From: Siphonodentalium dalli | Taxonomy: Eukaryota > Mollusca > Scaphopoda > Gadilida > Siphonodentaliidae | Length of the DNA stretch: 64,000 nt | NCBI GenBank assembly: GCA_032622095.1 | Contig: CP136069.1 | Location: 46,910,194 to 46,974,193, forward strand | Reading direction: 5' to 3' | Part shown: positions 1 through 10,747 of the stretch, in pieces | Position numbering within the stretch: the first letter of the stretch is position 1 | Layout of the letters: the number at the start of each line of letters is the position of its first letter | The notes under the pieces: model-generated | What the model was told of the DNA's origin: nothing | The model's input: only the letters and a program-made list of their open reading frames with translations | Database searches by the model: none | Translations under genes and position numbers: made by a program

Positions 1-480
1 ATTTTCAAAAACATTTCTTCGATATATGCGGGCTGCAGGGAGTACCGATTGATTTAAATTTGAAATCCAAGATGCCTGCTGGTGACCATGTTTTATAATG
101 AATACCGGAAAAGATCGATGGCTATGACATAGTCGTCACCCCGAAGATCCATATGAAGTATGGTGAAGATCGGATGATGGATGTGGCCTGTAGGGTGTGC
201 CAAGGGAAATTATTGACTATGTCAAGTTAAGCTAACAACACTATACTGGTTAGATGTTTTTCAGAGAAATTAAACGGACAAAACTCATTTTAATCTAAAT
301 GTAATTATTAGCTACCTGTGGTGTGTCTCATTATTTCAAGTTTGTATCGATGTATGCGACCACACGGTATGAGACAAAGACCATTTGACCAATACTTTAC
401 AGAACAATAATGCAACTTTTCGAGAATTCAGATGCCAAAAACTACTAGCGATTTGGCACGATATATTATTGTTGTTGTAG
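1..480. other. Probable intron or spacer before the first exon
   Basis: No gene could be assigned. A 42-codon open stretch at 102-227 (plus) has fairly coding-like composition but no recognisable domain and no clear splice sites. The segment ends in 'ttgttgttgtag', a plausible 3' splice site for the next feature, so it is probably intronic. Confidence 0.4.
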
Positions 481-768
481 ATTTATGCTGACGGTGTCAA
501 GATATTTGACGTACCTCACGATATAGTGCCGTTCTCAAAAGCCAACTACTTCGCCATCTACGACACTGGCGGACCGACGATATGGGAGCTTACATTCCTA
601 TGAACATCGGAGGAAACATACAAGCGAAGTGTAGAAGTGACTCAAGACTTCTACGAACATTGGAGGAAACATGCCAACGAAGTTAATCAAGAAACGAATG
701 TTTCTCTGGAGTTTCGGAAAGAGCAACAACAGAGAGCGCACCGAAAGGCACGATTTCAAATAGTCTGA
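481..768 (+). pseudogene. Last exon of a galectin-like (beta-sandwich lectin-like) gene with in-frame TGA
   Basis: After a pyrimidine/G-rich 3' splice site ending in AG at 479-480, one frame stays open from 481 to a stop at 766-768 except for a TGA at 601-603. The first 40 codons contain IYADGVKIFDVPHD and end DTGGPTIWELTFL. They join in phase with the exon ending at 63403, which carries FEIGKNFTVDIHTDGNN. Together the pattern suggests the later strands of a galectin-like carbohydrate-binding sandwich; the family call is inference. Beyond the TGA another 54 codons are coding-like (charged, rich in E, K, Q, R). Either the TGA is the true terminus, or it broke a longer tail. The TGA lies inside a 33-bp imperfect direct repeat (599-631 and 652-684, 53 bp apart, out of frame), so a local duplication may have created it. 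Confidence 0.45.
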
Positions 769-786
769 GGGAAAATATTTTTATAT

Positions 787-1287
787 TTAAAGAAACCGGG
801 GGCGTTCGTTACAGAAATATTCATATTTGTTCAAATCGCCATCAACAGAAGGAATATTAAAATATATATAATTTTTGTTCATATTGTAAACATAATCAAC
901 GCGTAAATAGTATATTGTCGCCAAGACGTACGATGGTGTACGTAAACAAGAACCTGATCGTGTCACATAACACAGCGCAAGTCTATTGGTCAATCACACA
1001 AAAAATAAATATAAACGCTCTTTATGATTTCCATATCAGGAAAACAGCAACAAATAATGCTCTTTATGTTTACCATATCCGGATTTAAACAAAAAGCTAG
1101 GTTCTGTAACATTTTGTTTACATAACAAAGGAAAACATTTGGCAATAACATACTGTTTATGCCATATTTCTGATTGGTATATAAACAAAGTCTCTATATT
1201 TTACAATTCTTTCTGTTTATGGCGGTTTTTGACGGAGCTGAATATTTTAACAGCATGCCAAACGCGAACGCCGCCCGTACCTTTAAA
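787..1287 (-). mobile_element. MITE family A, copy 1
   Basis: About 500 bp bounded by short inverted ends (tttaaagaaaccggg at the left, cgcccgtacctttaaa at the right). It carries the family signature of 'aaagagcg' boxes, 'gtaaacataa' blocks and 'ggcggtttttgacgg'. Four more copies are at 22546, 31758, 57101 and 59200. The short open frame inside has no protein similarity I can see. No transposase; presumed non-autonomous DNA transposon. Confidence 0.7.
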
Positions 1288-1375
1288 ACAGTCCAGCAGA
1301 GATCCATAATAATTACAGAACGCTTTTCGAGCTAATATATGTGCGGACTCTACTGCACTTTTCAATAATAACTAG

Positions 1376-1955
1376 AGGTGTGACTGTCCCAATGGAACTA
1401 ATGATACCCCCGTGTTTTTTGAAATACTAAGATGTTTCACATGTCAGTAAACATTTAGTTTAAATAATAAAATAACAGTTCCCATTGCAGCTGAACAACC
1501 CTAACCTTAAACCTATTGACCGAAAAATGTAGGAATAAAAGCTCGTACAAAAGTATGCATGTTGCGTAAATGTTTTAAGTCGAAAAAGGGGGATAACTCT
1601 ACCAAAAAATAAAAAATGTCGGACAGACCTGATAATCACAGGTGCAGAGGTTCCCATGGTCCTAAATAACAGTGCCAATATCACAAAACATTGACCTAAG
1701 AATATAGGAATAAAAGCTCGGAAAATATTATGCATGTTGCTAAAAAGGGAGGATAACTCCACCACAAAAAAAATCAGACAGACGTCATAATTGCAGGTGC
1801 ACATGTTGCCATGGTGGTTGACGTCTGTGCCAAGTTTTATGAAAAATTATCGTAAAACGACTGAGAAAAACTCCGGACAAATTTGTGTCCACGGACAGAC
1901 GACGGACAAGCTGATTCCAGTATACCCCCACAACTTTGATGGGGGTGGGTATAAT
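1376..1955 (+). repeat. Bivalve-type interspersed repeat with internal duplication
   Basis: Two diverged tandem units (about 1500-1650 and 1670-1810) share 'aggaataaaagctcg', 'tatgcatgttgc', a 'ggataactc' box and 'ttcccatggt'. The right end carries 'gacggacaagctgattcc' and a palindromic 'acccccacaactttgatggg' terminus. I know this ending from bivalve genomes; it is the best lineage hint in the window. Non-coding. Confidence 0.65.
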
Positions 1956-2178
1956 TACATTATAGTCATATTCAATATCCAGTATATGGATTGAATAAAT
2001 ATAGCCGATGACTGACACAACAAATGACACAAAAATGTATATTATGTTTTTGTGTATTGCTCTTATGGCACCCTATCAAGTATAATTAAGACATTGAGTA
2101 ACAAACGGCACAGGAATATACCAATTAATTACATGTCTCCAACAACTGCACGACGGGACACAACTCGAATTATACATC

Positions 2179-2219
2179 ACTAGCAGATTAGCCCGCCACT
2201 GGCGGGATTGGTCCCATGG
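2179..2219 (+). repeat. Short repeat with 'ttagcccgccact'
   Basis: The start 'actagcagattagcccgcc' recurs with one change at 39559-39595. The second copy then diverges. Probably the edge of a dispersed repeat family; no coding content. The 83-codon open frame at 2278-2529 next to it shows no domain. Confidence 0.4.
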
Positions 2220-2555
2220 ATTTGGTCGATCGATTAATTTTTGTTTTGCACCCGACAAAAATATTGCACGTCCCGAGTTGACCATGCATAATAAATTTCA
2301 CGTCGATGTCACCGCTGATGACCGAGATATCGCCCAAGGTAATTTTTGGGTACCCGTTTTAAGGTCAAGGTCACCTCATGTGGACAAACTGACCCGACGG
2401 AAATCTCCCCCGTCCCTTGGAAGCCCAAAGTACGAAATCTCCAGTTTCCGAGACGGTCGATTGAGCCGTATTTATACTCGTCGTTTATATAAACGCACTT
2501 TAACGACAACGCAGAATGTTCGTAAGTGATACGTATTTATCCACCTCCTACCCCT

Positions 2556-2642
2556 GTCTACTATACAGATAAAGCCCATCAGATAAACCACGCCTCTATC
2601 CGTCTACTAGACAGATAAAGTATCCTCTACTAGACAGATACA
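2556..2642 (+). repeat. Short tandem motif 'ctactagacagata'
   Basis: Three copies of a 14-18 bp motif (2558, 2603, 2626) lie immediately upstream of the LINE fragment. No gene. Confidence 0.5.
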
Positions 2643-2662
2643 CGAGTGCCTAGATATTTATT

Positions 2663-4430
2663 AATTTTGGTGAATCAATCAAGTCTTGGATATCCATTTT
2701 CTACAATAATATATCCTCTTCAATTCTCATAAACGGGCATATTTCCCAAAGTTTCAATCTATTCAGAGGCTGTCGGCAGGGTGATCCTATTTCACCTTAT
2801 ATTTTTTTAATTTGTGCAGAAATTCTAGGTATCCTAATGAGACAAAACACTAAAATTAAAGGAATAATCCTCGGCGGTTTAGAATATAAAATAACACAGT
2901 ACGCAGACGATACAACGCTGATCCTCGATGGCAGTCAGGAAAGTCTATTAGAATCTTATAGTACATTAGACAAATTCGCCTCGGTGTCAGGACTGAATAT
3001 CAACCACAGTAAATGTCAGGCATCGTGGATTGGGGCTCTGAAGGGAAATACACACAACATATGCCCTGAACTACATGTACAATTCACTAACTCCTTTACT
3101 CTATTAGGGATCAAATTTAATACCAACCTTGATAACATATTAGATAACTACGACTCAAAGCTATCCGATATTAAGACCCTGATAAAATCATGGGGACATA
3201 GGCTATTGACTCCTTTGGGTAGAATCACGGTAATAAAATCTCTTATACTGCCAAAAATAACCCACCTATTTCAGTCTCTTCCCAACCTGACAGCATCATT
3301 TTTTTTAAATTTAAAAACGATTCTATTTAACTTTGTTTGGGGAGGAAAACGAGACAGAGTTAAAAGAACCCAACTCTGCCAAAATTTCGAAGCAGGGGGC
3401 CTGAAAATGGTTGATGTCGAAGCTTTCAATTCATCTATGAAGATAACATGGATCCGCCGAATTATACTGAAAAGGTCGAAATGGCACCCCCTTGTAGATT
3501 TACCAATAGACGAAGATCCCCTCTTTCTTGCATATGGAGGCCAATACTTAAAGCTATATTCTGTCCTTATCGCCTGGTCTGAGCTATTGGTAGCAGAAAA
3601 AGAGACCCTACCCTTACTGTCTTCAATTTTATGGAATAATGAACATTTTAAAATAAATTAGACATTCCCTCTTATCGACATTTAATGTCCGAACAGATTT
3701 CATCACCTTGCATGCACTTCTTCGACAAGCAGAAAAAAGTGTCAAAACCCTTAAACAACCTAATAATCCGCTGATGGCACCAATCCTCCCAAGTAATTAC
3801 ATATTATTATTACGCAATGCGAAAGGTGGGCGCGATTTTTACAACTGTCTAGTGTCGAGAAACAAGAAACTGGACGTGTGCTCGAAATGGGAATCCAAAC
3901 TAGGCGAGTACAACATTCCATGGGATATTTGCTTCAAGGCCCAATTCCAGTCCACGTCTGACACTAAATTACACTGGCTTCAATTTCCTATAAACTGTAG
4001 AATTTTAGCTACCAATAAATTTCTAAAACTGGCCAAGATTAGACAAAACGATCTTTGCAACCGATGTCAAACACAAGAAACGATATGCCACATATTTTGG
4101 GAGTGTCCGCATGTTCAATCATTCCTAGACAAGCTTTCCAAATGGACAATATCAAACAATTTCGTCATTCCTTTAACAAAAAAGACAATGACGTTTGGAA
4201 ACATGAGCAATCGAACGGATAACATTACAAATTATTTAATTTTGATTATTAAAAACTATATTTACAAAACAAAATTTACAACGGACCAATTGTCTATGAA
4301 TGCTTTAATTGCAGAATTCAACTTTAGGTATAATTGCGAAAAATACAATGCATACTGCAGACTTGAACGTAATATGTTCGATACCAAGTGGCTTCTAATG
4401 AAACGAGCACTTGAAAACGAAACCCGATAA
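2663..4430 (+). pseudogene. 5'-truncated L1/Tx1-type non-LTR retrotransposon, RT C-terminal half and zinc-binding tail
   Basis: Homology starts abruptly at about 2663 inside the reverse transcriptase palm. GCRQGDPISPY (motif B) is followed by YADDTTLILDGS (catalytic motif C, about codon 80), the LLGIKF thumb motif and LLTPLGRITVIKSLILPK. The GC(R)QGDP form and the tail 'CNRCQTQETICHIFWECPH' (RT-associated zinc-binding region) point to the L1/Tx1 group. The frame stops at 3659-3661 and coding sense resumes from about 3708 in another frame to 4430, so there is a frameshift and probably a short deletion between. The endonuclease and RT fingers are missing, the usual result of incomplete reverse transcription. 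The element is dead. Confidence 0.85.
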
Positions 4431-6213
4431 GATACAACACTTTAAAGGCCGTTCGGATATATATCTCAATATTATATTGGCAGAATAGAAAGTTGAAACA
4501 TGGCCAGTCGTTGACCGATTATTCGTAAACAACGAAATAATTTGTCGACAAAGAACAAAGGGTAACAACTCTATTAATATAGCCCCCGGCATCGAGGCTG
4601 TATCTTCTGTTTTGACATATCCTGACTGTTTCGCAGCGCTGTGTCGTGTATCGTGTCCAATCTCCCATATTTGATATCAACATATTATATGTCCATGTAA
4701 CATTATATGATGACACCAGGTGCGAATGAAGAGTGTAAGACAGTGCGCATGTGACAGTGAGATAGTTTCCCCTCTCGCCCTTGAAGTATCGTATGCTAAT
4801 GTATGTCTGTGATATTCCGTGTATGTTTTGTTATTCAATAACAAAATTATTTTAAAAAAAATGAGCGATTTAGTGAATATAGGTGAATATATTTGCTCCG
4901 TGTTGGCGTAATAACATAGATATATGAAACAATATGAATAGTTTGTGAACAATGGCTGTTTATACTCAAGAATTCGAGAGAATGAAACGACGAAAATGAG
5001 ATGAAATCATCAAAATGGCAACCATGAACAATTTCAGAGTTGGCATTGAGTCTGGGAGGAATATTTAGATAGTGAAATGATTATGTTTCGCGACCAATAA
5101 TACCATTGGACCACACTTCCTCTTGACGGTGCAATTTGGACCTCAAAACCCAAGATGGCTCCCAAACCGGCGACCGAAATTCTAATAATTGATGATTTTT
5201 CATACTCGCCTCTTAAATTATTCACAACGGTTTGAAATCGGTGGCTACTAGCAACCTTATTTTTGAATAAATTATACTGTCTAATCATTCGGCAACCATG
5301 ATATGTTAGATTAACATATTATTATCCATATGAATCTAAATTCAGGATGGTGACTCAGATGGTTACCAAAATGGAGAAATCATCCAAATTTGCTAGTATT
5401 CATTGATAACGCGCCTAAGGTGGGTTTCAGTGCCACTTGGTAAACACATTTGTTCCCCTGTTGACAAAAATGCCAGGAATGCTGATACAATCTGATACAA
5501 TATGAATATTTTGCGAACAGTAGCTGCTTATATCCGAGATTTCATGAGAATGGAAACAGAAACCATGAAAAGTAGATAAATTCATTTGATGTTGACCTAT
5601 TTGAAAATATCCAAATTTGAATATATGCTGATTACATCCATCATTACATGTACATCGGAAATGTCCTGATTGGGTTACTCGGCTGGAGAAAAATCCCTAC
5701 CTCAACAATAAGGCTGTCGATATTGAGCAATACTTTAATTATTTCCCCTTGATATCGACCACCTTAAAGTCGCCGTCGCGAAGTTCATATTTTACCCATT
5801 TCCACGCTTATTAGACCAACAGAGTCGTTCTGAGAACGAAATTAATCGTCCCAAGATTAGCCGCTATCGATTCGCATTCCAGGAAACCCCCCTGGCATGC
5901 GCACAGCAGTAAACGCGAACTGCAGATTGGGTGTAATTTATTTTTGACCCGTGACGTCATTAATCACCTTGCGGCATTCTGTTGACATTGTGTTATCGAA
6001 ATCGGTTTCTGCGTGGTTTTGTTTTAGTTCACAAACATGTTTCGTTTTCGTTGGAAATCGTGAATTCGGAATGTATTTATGTGTGTAATAAAATATTGAA
6101 TAATACGACATGAATTATTCGCGTGGCCAACAACTCCGGAGTAAATTCGTAATTTCGTACATATTTGGACGAAGTTCGTGTGTCACTGTGACTGTCAGAA
6201 TAGGACCACAGCA
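4431..6213. other. Non-coding spacer with diverged repeats
   Basis: Probably begins with the 3' UTR of the LINE. A segment around 4930-4990 recurs diverged at 5507-5570 ('gaacaatggctgtttatact' against 'gaacagtagctgcttatatc'). 'caagatggct'/'caaaatggc' boxes at 5014, 5151 and 5371 link it to the 'gccatcttg' family at 17775-18690. A 21-bp sequence at 5762-5782 recurs inverted at 10951-10971. No gene seen. Confidence 0.6.
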
Positions 6214-6270
6214 GATCATGCCATGAATCTCTACTCCCGTGCCGCTGGAGTAGGTATTCGTGGCATGATC
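6214..6270. repeat. Imperfect hairpin around 'gatcatgcca'
   Basis: Arms of about 24 bp ('gatcatgccatgaat' and 'attcgtggcatgatc') flank a 9-bp loop. Function unknown; likely a small foldback element. The flanking 6271-6774 holds no gene that I can support. Confidence 0.55.
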
Positions 6271-6774
6271 TACATGTAGGTCCACGGGAACTTCGAAATT
6301 TATTAACTTTCAACCTATTGTTGATATGAAATGCATGGGATACGTGACCGCTTTCGCAGATTTCTGCTTTCAAGTCCCACAAGAAGAGTACTAATTACGT
6401 TTCTGGCTGAACTATCAGAAGGGCTTCTTGGGTGGCTATGCTGTCTACGTATCTGCATGTATCATCTTTGTGAAAATGATTTTAATATGATCAAACAGTG
6501 AAATACAGATCTATACAGTATACCATGGCTTCTTCCATTCGTTGAGTTGAAAAAGTAAATACTGGAGTGTTATTACGCTAAATAATATAATATCTATGTT
6601 CAGGGTAAACACACCAGCCCCTCCCAAAATGGGCCGCATCCTCAGCATTGTATGGGGTTCATTTATTTTCTTCCAATTTTCCTCTGACTCATTCTTTTTT
6701 ATTATAATATACAAAAATGTGACAACAATAACGACCATAAAAAAGCGTTTGCTTTAAAAAGAGTGAACAAAAAT

Positions 6775-7220
6775 CATTATTTTGTCATTTTATGCAGATT
6801 AGTTCCATACATCACCTTCTCAGGAGAAGTCTATTTCTTGCCATTTCATGACTATAAAGCAAAATAATCAATAAAACCCCCAAGATGATTTTTTGTCATG
6901 TAGGTCCTGGACTTCTTCCCTTCCTAGCCTGGATATCTTACCCCCACCCAAACCCTGACTCAAACATTTTCTCGGAAGAAGTTAATTTCTCATTGTTTCG
7001 TGACGATATAAAGCAAAATAAGCAATAAAACCCAGATTTTTCTCAAGTAGGCGCTGGTTGGGGGGGGGGGGGGGGGGCTAGGGCTACATCATGTTCTGGA
7101 ATCTTCGTTTCATGACTTTATAAAGCAAAATAAGCAATGAAACCATGAGACAATTTTTTGTCATGTAGGTGCTGGGTTGTGGGTAGCTATTCAGACCTGG
7201 ACATTTGAAAGAATGAAATT
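6775..7220 (-). repeat. Tandem repeat array R1, minus-oriented, unit about 170 bp
   Basis: Three diverged units share 'aagcaaaataagcaata', 'tgtcatgtaggtgctggg' and 'ccaaaccctgactcaaac'. One unit contains a run of about 18 G (from 7060), a likely assembly weak point. Inverted and direct copies lie at 8575-9245. Confidence 0.65.
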
Positions 7221-7551
7221 AAATAAAAACAAATTTAAATCTCAAGTCATTTTTATCACCATTTCAGGATCAAATAATCAATTGTGTGATTAAAAAATTA
7301 TGTCGCTTGGAAAAAAATATATTTTAATTATAAAAAAAAACATTTTTCTGGCAATTTCAGGATCAAACTATGAAAAGTGGGGGGAAATTTGTCACTTGAA
7401 AATATTTAAAAAAAAAATAAAAACAAAGTTAAATATCAAACAATTTGGCCATTCCAGAGTCAAACGTTATCAAATGAATGAAATTATTTTCAGTCATATA
7501 TGGAAGATGAAGATTAGGGAGATACATTGTAACAAACTATTAAGATTTCAT
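7221..7551. other. A-rich non-coding spacer
   Basis: Rich in poly-A tracts. The 130-codon plus-strand frame at 7300-7692 is mostly lysine and isoleucine codons from these tracts and overlaps the minus-strand exon below, so it was not called. Confidence 0.55.
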
Positions 7552-7989
7552 TCATTTATTCATGCATTTCTCCAGCTCGGGCAAACGAAAGCCCCTGTAA
7601 TTTCCACCATCATTTGGGAAAGCATACTGAAATTACTGATGCCATTCACAACACACGATGGAAGAGGTCTGCAGTTATGCAAACCATGGTAGCCATAGCA
7701 CCACCGAATAAACTGTATATGCGATATGCCTGTATTTGTTTGCAGAGGTCCATTAAACGGATGCCTATACTGTTGCTGGTATCCTAACCATGCAACTTCA
7801 AGTAGCCATGGGTCCAGGCACACACTCCTGAAGGGGACAGTCTCTGTGATACACTTGAAGTGTTCTTCTTCCTATGAAATCGCTTTTGTCACTTCCTTTA
7901 GCTTGGTCTCAACTTTTTCAATCTCATGGCAATATCTGCACTCACAGGTACATTGTAGTCTCCATCACATACATAGGCTGCATGAACAC
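7552..7989 (-). pseudogene. Exon of a P2X7-receptor cytoplasmic-domain-like gene, with stops and frameshift
   Basis: A strong 3' splice site (ttgtcatttcag) precedes 7989. Within the exon ECRYCHEIEKVE and CLDPWLLEVAWLGYQQQY resemble the Cys/His zinc-binding fold of the intracellular ballast domain of P2X7 and its many invertebrate homologues. The signature QFIRWCYGYHG...RPLPSCVV follows, and GGNYRGF then appears one frame over. The exon ends MNK-stop at 7552-7554. There is an in-frame TAG at 7872-7874 and a 1-nt shift near 7625 in a CTTTCCC run. In invertebrates this domain often stands alone, without the channel. The exon at 10195-10394 may be its N-terminal partner. It is probably a pseudogene, but homopolymer indels in the assembly could mimic that. 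Confidence 0.6.
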
Positions 7990-8097
7990 CTGAAATGACA
8001 AGGGAAATACATTTATTATGGAACAACTCAGAGTTAACATTCAATTCCTCAATTTTGTTGATGCAAACTTTGACAAATGTGTAACAAACTCGACATA

Positions 8098-8276
8098 CAG
8101 TAATGCCCTAAATAATCGACCCCTTAACCACATCAGAATTATAGGTATAGTTTCAGGATTCAGTTTGAAATATGGCTTGTGGAAATTCATCGGAAAGCTC
8201 TCATGAAGGCAACAAGTCATATTTCGGACTAAATCCTGAAAAGTTACCCACAGTTCTGCTGTGGTTAAGGGGTTGA
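8098..8276. mobile_element. Palindromic MITE family C, diverged solo copy
   Basis: Arms 'cagtaatgccctaaataatc' with 'ccccttaaccacatcagaat' and the inverse 'ctgctgtggttaaggggtt' enclose about 70 bp of unrelated centre. Closely related to the triple array at 14696-15170 but with a larger loop. Non-coding. Confidence 0.65.
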
Positions 8277-8574
8277 ATGTTTAGGTCATTGTTGTATGTT
8301 CTGATGAATGACAGTGGGCATGCGTCTGTCCGTCCACTTGTTCTCATGGATACATGCATCTTGGATAAGTTCCGCACAAATTTGTTATCAGAAGTTATAC
8401 CTGCTGAATTGTTTACCAGGTATCTATTGTATTATCCAGTTTTGTTAATATCCTGTTTTAAAGATGCACAGCTTATACTATAGTAGTTTGTTTACCTGGT
8501 GTACATGATATCTCCCCAGTGCATCCCCCCTTTTTACTATTTTCAGTCTGTCAAATGCTCACACCCACCGAGAA
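8277..8574. other. Spacer, no gene seen
   Basis: Moderately AT-rich sequence with only short open frames and no motif I recognise. Confidence 0.5.
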
Positions 8575-9245
8575 TTCAACATACGACAAAATATAAATGT
8601 ACACGTATTAATTTATTGCTTATTTATTTTTATGTTATAGTCATTAAATGGCGATAAATTAACATGTTACAAGTCAGGGTTTGGGTGGAGAGGGGGGAAT
8701 TAGATACCCAGGTCTGAATATCCCCCACACCCAGCATCTACATAAGAGTATATGATAAAAATAAACTAATTATTTTATTGCTTATATTGCCCTATAATGC
8801 TATATATCCATTAAAATTTTGATTGAGTCAGGATTTGGGTTGGGAGAAATTACACAGGCCTGAATATCCCTCCCCCCCCCCAAAAAAAAGAAACCAGTGC
8901 TCAGCTGCATATGAGACAAAAATATCTTATTATTTATCACTTACATGTACCGGTATGTCGCTTTATATAGTCATGAAATGGCGAGAAATTAAAATTAATC
9001 GAGAAAAATTTCATTGAGTCAGGGTTTGGGGTGGGAGGGGGGAATACCGAGGCTTGAGTATCTCTCGCCTTTTCATGATGTATGAAGCAAAATAAGCAAC
9101 TTATAAAATAATAAATTCATTTTTGTCATAAGTAGCTGGTCGGTTGGGGAGTGGGGGGCGATAATAAATCCGGGTATCTTTCTCCTGCCCCAAATACTGA
9201 CTCAAACAACTTTTTCTTGGAAAGTTAATTTCTTTCCGTTTCATG
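8575..9245. repeat. Tandem repeat array R1, both orientations
   Basis: Three units in the opposite orientation to 6775-7220 (sharing 'gagtcagggtttggg' and 'tattttattgctta') are followed from about 9078 by a unit that flips back ('aagcaaaataagcaac', 'ctgactcaaac'). The P2X7-like exon and a MITE lie between the two inverted blocks. Confidence 0.6.
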
Positions 9246-9529
9246 ACTATATATTCAGCAATAGCATACATTGGCATGTATAGACCAAGTCTTCTCAGTC
9301 CACAACAGCTTGGGGAAATTGGTTGGGTTGATGCTGTTTTGGACCGAGAATCCGAGATACCTCCTGTTGCTCTTCTATACCAGTACCGTAACAGATTTTC
9401 ATTCAAAAGACATACTACATGTACATGTATAGTACCCCGACAGTCATGTGAACCCATGAATATGATTAATCATCTCACTTGGACCACAATGAATCTGTCT
9501 TCAAATGATATACAATGTACCATATACTG
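9246..9529. other. Unassigned open stretch
   Basis: The plus frame from 9243 reads YRPSLLSPQQLGEIGWVDAV and on to about 9400 with somewhat coding-like composition. I do not recognise it, and the opposite strand is open too. It could be an exon or transposon remnant. Confidence 0.2.
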
Positions 9530-9534
9530 TTATA

Positions 9535-9745
9535 GAAAATATCCACACCAAGATATTATCTCGACTCTCTCGAGATTTCGAGAAAAGAATCTTGAGTTAT
9601 TAACATATTTTCTCAAGATCATACGGCAAGATCTCAAGAAAATATGCAGAGATCTCAAGATAATATCGCGAGATACTAGTAATATGTTCAGAGCTTGAGA
9701 TGCGCATGTCAGGATCTCAAGATGTGTCGAGATAACAATTAACAT
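9535..9745. repeat. Cluster of 'gatctcaaga'/'tctcgag' motifs
   Basis: About ten copies of a degenerate 8-12 bp word around ATCTCAAGA or its complement occur within 200 bp, several as close inverted pairs. Overlapping open frames on both strands are by-products. 9746-10194 holds no supported gene. Confidence 0.6.
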
Positions 9746-10194
9746 GTTGAATATTCAACTTTCAAGACACTTTTTTTTTCTGGGACAATGTCACAAATCA
9801 AGAGTTAGCTAATTTTTGGCAAATTATTATTTATTATTTTAGCCAGTGCAAACACTGTCTCTGATTGTCATAGTACTGATACTAATAGGTGAATCCAATG
9901 TCAATCCGTGAGCAGCCATGGACTGGCAGTGGTCGAGTCCAGAATTTCAATACATAAAAAAGTGACATTTTTAGTAAAAAAAAATACTACTGGTATTTTT
10001 AGACTAACATTTCGGCAGACACACAACTTTTCCTTGAATTATATTTCATATTTCGATGTATTGAGTATGCGTAATGATTATTACACATGTTCGCTCGTAT
10101 AAACGGGGTTTTAGCTAGTATTTACATCAATTTTATTTTCACATGTTTTGCCAGTGACCGCGATATTTTTAATAAGAGACGCTCAGTGACTCAC

Positions 10195-10394
10195 CATTTT
10201 CGTACGCGATTTTCATCTCTTCGCCATCCAACAGTCCAAGGTCTGGATCGTTTGGTGGTCTCACACCATGGTAATTTTGTGGTAATTCCGGCTCGTGCAT
10301 GTACGCTCCCGTTGTCAAATTTAAAGTGTCTTCTGCTGACGAATCAGACGAGGAACAATCAGATCGCAAAAATGTTTCTGTCAGTGTCAGCCAT
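10195..10394 (-). pseudogene. Candidate first coding exon (acidic N-terminus), possibly of the P2X7-domain-like gene
   Basis: The start candidate at 10394-10392 sits in a good context (gaatggc) and reads MADTDRNIFA. After a T5 run the coding sense moves one frame and continues SSSDSSAEDTLNLTTGAYM and HEPELPQN, ending ...IAYEN at 10195 exactly before the consensus donor gtgagt (10194-10189). I recall a serine/acid-rich N-terminus followed by a 'Y-EPE' motif from invertebrate P2X7-domain proteins; strand and spacing fit the exon at 7552-7989. Linking the two is inference. The 1-nt frame break in a homopolymer means decay or an assembly indel. Confidence 0.45.
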
Positions 10395-10430
10395 TCAGTG
10401 GGAAATACCCAAGGTCCTTGAACGGATCAG

Positions 10431-10747
10431 CTCTATACGGACCCTCCAACCGGAAGTGGATGAATCGAGAATCAACAGGCTACGCAAAATGCAGAAAGTT
10501 GGATATTGAATGAATCGTCCGCCAACTTGACCTTGACCTTTGCGCGACTTTGGGATTTGACTTTTAGCATTCTAGACTGTCTAGATGACGTCTATTGACA
10601 GAAGTTCAGGGTGAATAACTCTATTGCTTACAAATGCACGCATTTTAGTAACCTTTTAATCATTCATGTCAGCTAAATGTTACGAATCGGCGAACTGTCA
10701 ATATGACGTCACGAATTACTATATCCGGTGTGAGGGTCCGTATAGAG
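10431..10747. mobile_element. TIR element (MITE-like), family E
   Basis: Ends 'ctctatacggaccctc' (10431) and 'gagggtccgtatagag' (ending 10747) are perfect inverted repeats that extend imperfectly to about 25 bp (ccaaccgga against tccggtgtg). The 317-bp span has no transposase. No convincing target duplication is visible. It lies immediately 5' of the exon at 10195-10394, so it may overlap that gene's promoter. Confidence 0.6.

Noticed and set aside
10087-10509. 140-codon plus-strand frame
   Set aside because: Antisense to a minus-strand exon with clear donor and start; no domain of its own.
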